Source of the DNA: JANRIZ01 sp033764445
GTDB lineage: Bacteria; Verrucomicrobiota; Verrucomicrobiia; JAWXBN01
Length of the DNA: 33,669 bases
Assembly (NCBI GenBank): GCA_033764445.1
Contig: JANRIZ010000019.1
Coordinates: forward strand, 1 to 33,669
Direction: 5' to 3'
Below, piece after piece: positions 29,046 through 33,669 of the stretch. A model generated the notes under the pieces. It did no database searches and was not told the DNA's origin. It was given only the letters and a program-made list of their open reading frames with translations. The position numbers were made by a program, and so were the translations under genes. Position 1 is the first letter of the stretch. Every line of letters starts with the position of its first letter.

Positions 29046-30443
29046 GTGAATGATGTAATGGAAAACGCTGTTGAAATATGGGGGGCGGTCAGCCGCAAGA
29101 TCAAGCCCTTGGTCAGTCAGGATACCTATGCCCGCTGGTTTTCCTCGCTGGCGGGGCATGCCTTTGAGAACAATTCGCTGACCCTTTCGGTTCCCAACGC
29201 CATCTACCAGTTTTGGATTGAGGACAACTATTTGCCATTGATCCGCGAACAGCTGTCCCAGGAATTGGGATGTCCGGTGGAGGTCCGTTTTGCGGTGTTG
29301 GCGGATCAGGAGACCCCCGGGTCCGGGATTTCCGTGGCGCCCTCCGGCGAGGCCCCGGTCGTTCCGACCAAACCCCGCACGGAAATGATCGCCTCCCAGC
29401 TTTCGGACAAGACCCGGGAGGCCGAACTCAATTCCAAGTATGTTTTCGACACGTTTGTCGTGGGGGCCAACAACAGCTACGCCCATGCCGCCTGCATGGG
29501 TGTTGCCAGCGCGCCCGCCCGAACCTACAACCCCCTGTTTCTCCATGGCGGTGTCGGTCTTGGGAAAACGCATCTGATGCAGGCCATTGGTCACCACATC
29601 ATCTCCCGGAAGAAACACGCGAAGGTCGTCTACATCACCTGCGAAAAATTCACCAATGAGTTCATCGACGCGATCCAAAACAACGCCCTGGTGAAATTCC
29701 GCAAAAAATACCGGTCTGTGGATGTCCTGCTCATCGATGACATCCAGTTTCTGGCCGGCAAGGAAAAGAGCCAGGACGAGTTTTTCCACACCTTCAACAC
29801 CCTGCACGACGGACACAAACAGATCGTTCTGACCTGTGACCGTCCGGCCAGTGAAATCGCCGGGTTGGAGCAGCGGCTGGTTTCCCGTTTTGAATGGGGG
29901 TTCACCGGCGAAATCCAGGCCCCCGATCAGGAGACCCGTGAGGCGATCCTGCGCAAAAAAGCCGCCTCCTTTCACATCACACTGCCTGATGAAATTTTCA
30001 AGTTTCTGGCCAGCCGCATCAAATCCAACGTCCGCCGTCTGGAAGGCGCCCTCTACCGCATTGCCGTCCACTGCTCCCTCAACAACGGGCACATCACCCC
30101 CGAAGAGGCCGAACACCACCTCCGGGACCTTCTCCAGGAGGAATCCAAACGCACCGTCTCCATCGACCTGATCCAGAAACGCGTGGCGGAACGCTTCGAC
30201 ATCCGGGTGGCGGATATGACCAGCAAGCGCCGTCCCGCCAGCATCGCCTTTCCGCGTCAGGTGGCCATGTATCTGTGCCGCCATCTGACCCCCTCGTCCC
30301 TGACCGATATCGGCGAAAATTTCGGCGGGCGCGACCATGGAACCGTCATCCATGCCTGCAAACTGGTCAGGGACCGGATGGAACTGGATGATCAGGTCCG
30401 TCAGACAGTCCACAATCTGATGCACAAACTGCAGCGTGAATAA
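29046..30443 (+). CDS. dnaA: Chromosomal replication initiator protein DnaA
   Basis: 465 aa from GTG 29046; ATG 29058 (MENAVEIWGAV) is an equally good start because no Shine-Dalgarno is visible. Domain I covers about residues 5-85 (EIWGAVSRKIKPLVSQDTYARWF). Domain III is the AAA+ core, with Walker A GGVGLGKT at 168-175 and Walker B LLIDDIQFL at 229-237. The C-terminal domain IV has the DnaA-box-binding signature GGRDHGTVIHACK. DnaA-ATP opens oriC and loads the helicase. The gene has DnaA-box clusters on both sides, upstream and in the gap before dnaN. Confidence 0.98.
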   Translation: MNDVMENAVEIWGAVSRKIKPLVSQDTYARWFSSLAGHAFENNSLTLSVPNAIYQFWIEDNYLPLIREQLSQELGCPVEVRFAVLADQETPGSGISVAPSGEAPVVPTKPRTEMIASQLSDKTREAELNSKYVFDTFVVGANNSYAHAACMGVASAPARTYNPLFLHGGVGLGKTHLMQAIGHHIISRKKHAKVVYITCEKFTNEFIDAIQNNALVKFRKKYRSVDVLLIDDIQFLAGKEKSQDEFFHTFNTLHDGHKQIVLTCDRPASEIAGLEQRLVSRFEWGFTGEIQAPDQETREAILRKKAASFHITLPDEIFKFLASRIKSNVRRLEGALYRIAVHCSLNNGHITPEEAEHHLRDLLQEESKRTVSIDLIQKRVAERFDIRVADMTSKRRPASIAFPRQVAMYLCRHLTPSSLTDIGENFGGRDHGTVIHACKLVRDRMELDDQVRQTVHNLMHKLQRE

Positions 30444-30605
30444 CCCTTCATAACCTGTGAATGAATGGGGACAACCGGTTCCATTCCCTAAAAAATGACC
30501 CGGTCAGCAGAGTTCGGGGAGAATCCGCACAATTGATTCACTATGAAAAAATATTGTAAGTCCGTCCAATTCAATGCATCCTCGGCGTTCACGTTGTTAT
30601 TCACA
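30435..30605 (+). promoter_or_regulatory. DnaA boxes between dnaA and dnaN
   Basis: The 224-bp gap before dnaN has a second set of boxes: an exact TTATTCACA on the plus strand at 30597-30605, and two 8-of-9 matches on the minus strand, TTATTCACG at 30435-30443 (covering the dnaA stop) and TCATTCACA at 30456-30464. Together with the upstream boxes this resembles a bipartite origin. Nothing else coding is seen in the gap. Confidence 0.6.
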
Positions 30606-30667
30606 CCCAGAAGAAGATGAATTTGTATGGGTTTTAAAAGAATAATCATTAACGGTGTTAACAAAAT

Positions 30668-31768
30668 ATGAAATTCACTGTCTCAAAAGAAGCCTTCATT
30701 GAAAGCCTCCAAAAGGTGCAGAGTGTCGTCACTTCCAAAACCACACTGCCCATCCTTTCAAATGTGCTCATTTCCGTGGTGAACAATGTCATTGAGCTGA
30801 CCACCACCGATTTGGACCTGGGGGTCCGCTGCCAGATGCAGGGGGAGATTGAGAGTCCGGGGGCGGTGACCCTCCCGGTCAGGCGTCTTTTCAGCATTGT
30901 CCGGGAACTGCCCGACAGTGAGCTGACCCTGGAGGTGGATGACAAGAACATGGCCTCGATCCGTTGTGGCCAGAGTTATTTCAAGATTGTGGGCATTGCG
31001 GCGGATGAATTTCCGCCTTTTCCGAAACTCGAGGGAGCCCGTGTGTTCAAGGTGCTCCAGAATCAGTTCCGGTCCGTCCTCAAAAAAACCTCCTACGCCA
31101 TTTCCACCGATGAAACGCGTTATGTTCTCAACGGGGTGCTGATGAGTTTCAAGGAAAACAAACTGACCGTGGTGGCCACGGATGGACGGCGGCTGGCGCT
31201 GGTGGATCATGAGATGGAATTTCCAAAGTCCAGTGAGGGGGATTTCATCCTGCCCACCAAGGCGGTCAATGAACTGGGGCGGCTTTTGAGTGACAAGGAC
31301 GAGGAGCTGAAGATCAGCATTTCCGAAAACCAGATCAGCTTTTTCATCGGACAGACCACCCTTGTCACCAAGTTGATTGAGGGTACCTATCCGAACTACC
31401 GGCAGGTCATCCCCAGCGAGCCCAAGGAACGGATCACCCTGGAAAGGGAATCCTTCATGGCGGCCGTCCATCGTGTGTCCCTGCTGACTAACGACAAGTC
31501 AAATTCCATCAAGCTTTCCTTCGGCAAGAACAATCTTCTGATCACCGCCAACACACCCGACGTGGGCGAATCCAAGGAAAACCTTCCCATCAATTACAAA
31601 GGCAAGGATGTCACCATCGCCTTCAACCCGGCCTTCCTGCTGGACCCGCTTCGCAATGTTGACAACGACACCGTGACGATGGACCTGATCGATGAACTGA
31701 GTCCCGGGGTCATCCGAAACAACGAACCGTTTCTGTATGTCATCATGCCCATGCGTCAGTCCAGTTAG
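30668..31768 (+). CDS. dnaN: DNA polymerase III beta sliding clamp
   Basis: A 366-aa protein, standard length, with three clamp repeats: the start MKFTVSKEAFIESLQKVQSV, the middle YAISTDETRYVLNGVLMSF, and the C-terminal PGVIRNNEPFLYVIMPMR. It forms a ring-shaped dimer on DNA that tethers polymerases. It follows dnaA at 224 bp on the same strand, the usual arrangement near oriC. No Shine-Dalgarno precedes the ATG; instead there is TTAAC-ggt-GTTAA (30649-30661), a short inverted repeat, 6 nt before the start. Confidence 0.97.
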   Translation: MKFTVSKEAFIESLQKVQSVVTSKTTLPILSNVLISVVNNVIELTTTDLDLGVRCQMQGEIESPGAVTLPVRRLFSIVRELPDSELTLEVDDKNMASIRCGQSYFKIVGIAADEFPPFPKLEGARVFKVLQNQFRSVLKKTSYAISTDETRYVLNGVLMSFKENKLTVVATDGRRLALVDHEMEFPKSSEGDFILPTKAVNELGRLLSDKDEELKISISENQISFFIGQTTLVTKLIEGTYPNYRQVIPSEPKERITLERESFMAAVHRVSLLTNDKSNSIKLSFGKNNLLITANTPDVGESKENLPINYKGKDVTIAFNPAFLLDPLRNVDNDTVTMDLIDELSPGVIRNNEPFLYVIMPMRQSS

Positions 31769-31786
31769 GGTCTCACGGGGACGGAA

Positions 31787-32368
31787 TCACCCGTCAGTTT
31801 GGGACGTTTTCCGAGTGGGTGCCGGGGATTGATAGGAGCGGAAACGGGTGACCAGTTTTTCCGGGTCCGGATCGATCATGATCATGTCCCGATGGACCGG
31901 GCGCAGCAGCCCGCAATCCACCGAATGCCCGAGAAAACCGATCAGGGAGTCAAAATATCCGGACACATTGCACAGGCCGATGGGTTTGCTGTGCATCCCC
32001 AACTGGGCCCACGTGGCAATCTCGAAGAGTTCCTCCAAGGTACCCAGGCCGCCGGGCAGGGTCAGAAACCCATCCGCCAGCTCTGCCATCATTTTTTTGC
32101 GTTCATGCATGGATTCAACCACGTGGAGTTTGGGAAGATTCAGATGGGCCACCTCCCATTCCACCAGGTGTTTGGGGATCACCCCGATGACATGGCCCCC
32201 GGCGGTCAGACACGCATCCGCGAGGGTTCCCATCAGACCCACGTTTCCGGCGCCATAAACAAGGGTGATTTTTTCACGGGCCAACAGACGTCCGAGCGTT
32301 TCCGCCGCCTCCACAAAGGCGGGATTGTTTCCCAGGCTCGAACCGCAATAGACGCAGAGGGCTTTCAT
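31787..32368 (-). CDS. LOG-family nucleoside 5'-monophosphate phosphoribohydrolase
   Basis: A 193-aa Rossmann-fold protein with the LOG/TIGR00730 signature: PGGLGTLEE (105-113) and the M-HERKKMM motif around residues 87-94, plus the N-terminal CVYCGSSLGNNP. LOG proteins release the base from N6-modified AMP (cytokinin-type) or AMP-like nucleotides. In bacteria the physiological substrate is often unclear; older annotations call them lysine decarboxylases, which is wrong. The gene is convergent with dnaN (18-bp gap). It lies 57 bp after sdhB on the same strand. Confidence 0.9.
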   Translation of the reverse strand: MKALCVYCGSSLGNNPAFVEAAETLGRLLAREKITLVYGAGNVGLMGTLADACLTAGGHVIGVIPKHLVEWEVAHLNLPKLHVVESMHERKKMMAELADGFLTLPGGLGTLEELFEIATWAQLGMHSKPIGLCNVSGYFDSLIGFLGHSVDCGLLRPVHRDMIMIDPDPEKLVTRFRSYQSPAPTRKTSQTDG

Positions 32369-32425
32369 GGGACCAGCATGTCCGGTGGGAACTCGGTGTA
32401 AAAATCCACCAGGTGGAATCCATTT

Positions 32426-33175
32426 TCAGGCGACACCCTTGAGGGTGGCACGGGCGTATTCACGGTTGAGGGTGGCGATGACCTCACGGCTGATTTCCTT
32501 GGGGCATACGGCCTCGCAGGAATAGGTGTTTGAACAATTGCCGAATCCCTCCCGGTCCATCTGTTCCACCATCGCCAGCACGCGCCGCTCGCGTTCGGGA
32601 TGGCCCTGGGGCATCTGGTGGAGATGGGTGACCTTGGCACCGACAAAGAGCATGGCCGAGGAATTTTTGCACGCGGCCACACAGGCTCCGCAGCCGATGC
32701 ACTGGGCGGCATCCATGGCCTTGTCCGCATTGACCTTCGGGACGAGCTGGGCATTGGCCTCGACGGCCTGACCGGTGTTGACCGAGACAAAACCGCCCTT
32801 CTGGATGATGCGGTCAAAGGCCTCACGATCCACGACCAGATCGCGAAGGACCGGGAAGGAGTGGGCCCGCCAGGGCTCGATCACCAGGGTGTCCCCGTCA
32901 TCAAAGTGGCGCATGTGCAACTGACAGACCGTGGTCGCCTTCTGCCCGCCGTGGGGGGTGCCGTTGATGACCATTGAGCAGGTGCCGCAGATGCCTTCGC
33001 GGCAGTCGGAATCGAACATGATCGGAGCCTCGCCCTTCAGAACAAGCCCGTCATTGACCACATCGAGCATTTCCAGAAAGGACATGTCCGGGTTGACCTC
33101 CCGGGCCTCATACTCCACAAAACGACCGGGGCCGCCCTTTTTTTCCTGTCTCCATACACGCAATTTGAGGTTCAT
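32426..33175 (-). CDS. sdhB: Succinate dehydrogenase/fumarate reductase iron-sulfur subunit
   Basis: A 249-aa protein with all three clusters' ligands: the [2Fe-2S] set C58, C63, C66 and C84 (CREGICGTC...C), the first C-x2-C-x2-C-x3-C at 159-169 (CIGCGACVAAC), and the last group at 214-224 (C...CEAVCP). It transfers electrons from SdhA's flavin to the membrane quinone. An AAAGGA stands about 10 nt before the ATG. It starts 14 bp after the sdhA stop. The membrane-anchor sdhC is not seen and may lie upstream of sdhA. Confidence 0.95.
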   Translation of the reverse strand: MNLKLRVWRQEKKGGPGRFVEYEAREVNPDMSFLEMLDVVNDGLVLKGEAPIMFDSDCREGICGTCSMVINGTPHGGQKATTVCQLHMRHFDDGDTLVIEPWRAHSFPVLRDLVVDREAFDRIIQKGGFVSVNTGQAVEANAQLVPKVNADKAMDAAQCIGCGACVAACKNSSAMLFVGAKVTHLHQMPQGHPERERRVLAMVEQMDREGFGNCSNTYSCEAVCPKEISREVIATLNREYARATLKGVA

Positions 33176-33189
33176 AAATGGGATATCCT

Positions 33190-33669
33190 TTATTTGTAGC
33201 TGCGCACGCCGGGGTGGACCTCCTCAAAAACGAGGGGTTCGGCATGGCGCAGGGGGGCCTGGCCTTCGCCTTGGTATTCCCAGACGGCGACATGGGAGAA
33301 TTTGCTGTCATCACGGACACATTCCCCATCCGGTGAGGAATGTTCCTTGCGGTAGTGGCATCCACAGGATTCGTCCCGGGCCAGGGCGTCGCGGACGACG
33401 ATTTCGGCGAAGTCGATGTAATCGGCCACACGTCCGGCGTATTCGAGTTCCTGGTTGAGTTCCCCGTTTTCTCCCGTGACCTTTACATTGGTCCAGAATT
33501 CCTTGCGGATCGCCGGGAGCTTGGCCAGAGCCTCCTCAAGCCCGGCCTTGTCGCGGGCCATGCCGCATTTGTCCCAAAGAAGGCGTCCGATCTCACGGTG
33601 GAAACTGCGCACGCTGCGTTTGCCATTGATGGAAAGCAATTTGTTGATGCCCGCCGTGACGTTGGCCTC
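33190..33669 (-). CDS. sdhA: Succinate dehydrogenase flavoprotein subunit, C-terminal part (5' end outside window)
   Basis: The frame is open to the right edge, so about 159 C-terminal residues are present. The stretch RSVRSFHREIGRLLWDKCGMARDKAGLEEAL matches the C-terminal helical domain of SdhA/FrdA. It ends KHSSPDGECVRDDSKFSHV, VAVWEYQ, consistent with the non-classical succinate dehydrogenase type also seen in Bacteroidetes and relatives. SdhA oxidises succinate with covalently bound FAD. The FAD-binding part lies outside the window. Confidence 0.88.
   Translation of the reverse strand, partial: EANVTAGINKLLSINGKRSVRSFHREIGRLLWDKCGMARDKAGLEEALAKLPAIRKEFWTNVKVTGENGELNQELEYAGRVADYIDFAEIVVRDALARDESCGCHYRKEHSSPDGECVRDDSKFSHVAVWEYQGEGQAPLRHAEPLVFEEVHPGVRSYK

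Noticed and set aside
28866..30425. Long minus-strand frame opposite dnaA
   Set aside because: dnaA on the plus strand is unambiguous, and the antisense frame would run through the AT-rich origin tract.
1..33669. tRNA, rRNA, CRISPR arrays, riboswitches, insertion sequences with a transposase gene
   Set aside because: None was seen in the intergenic gaps that I could read. The longest non-coding gaps (5078-5627 and 28682-29045) hold the nuclease remnant and the origin.

Overview
The window looks like the origin-proximal part of a GC-rich, Gram-negative bacterial chromosome. dnaA and dnaN lie together near the right end. An AT-rich, DnaA-box-bearing oriC candidate sits before dnaA, more boxes lie between dnaA and dnaN, and two parS-like 16-mers lie about 20 kb to the left. 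Several lipoproteins, an AsmA-like protein and a BamE-like protein imply an outer membrane. The large beta-helix lipoprotein with a CBM9/DOMON-like end, the six-hairpin glycosidase-like protein and a type of hypothetical protein common in the PVC group suggest Verrucomicrobiota or a relative. That placement is inference. Shine-Dalgarno motifs are weak or absent before many starts.

Layout. 1-1.6 kb: the 3' end of carB overlapping a small GlsB/YeaQ membrane protein, then a polysaccharide deacetylase. 1.6-1.83 kb: a MITE-like element with inverted arms made of 10-bp-phased repeats. 1.8-5.1 kb (minus): a partial complex I operon nuoB-nuoC-nuoD-lipoprotein-nuoE, with no nuoA upstream and no nuoF visible downstream. 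5.1-10.6 kb: an accessory-rich stretch with a DUF1016 (YhcG-type) nuclease remnant, vapBC, mnmG (carrying an insertion with a parS-like site, with a second such site just after its stop), an AHSA1-domain gene, yefM-yoeB, and mazE-mazF-DUF1801. 10.6-13 kb (minus): cydAB. 13-17.4 kb (minus): a 997-aa beta-helix lipoprotein and a GT1-type glycosyltransferase. 17.4-20.5 kb (plus): purE, hicAB inserted between purE and purK, then a metallo-beta-lactamase-like protein without its usual metal motif. 20.4-26.4 kb (minus): AsmA-like, GYF_2-domain membrane protein, six-hairpin glycosidase-like, a 489-aa hypothetical, and a decayed beta-barrel-like tail. 26.5-31.8 kb (plus): ppk1, oriC, dnaA, dnaN. 31.8-33.7 kb (minus): sdhA (partial), sdhB and a LOG-family hydrolase.

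How the parts fit. Core genes cover replication (dnaA, dnaN), respiration (nuo, cyd, sdh), purine synthesis (purE, purK), tRNA modification (mnmG) and polyphosphate metabolism (ppk1). Four toxin-antitoxin pairs are interspersed among them, together with a dead DUF1016 nuclease. In all four TA operons a -10-like hexamer ends only 4-7 nt before the antitoxin or first-gene ATG, and in three a -35-like TTGAC(A/G) is spaced suitably, so their transcripts may be leaderless. No tRNA, rRNA or CRISPR array was seen.
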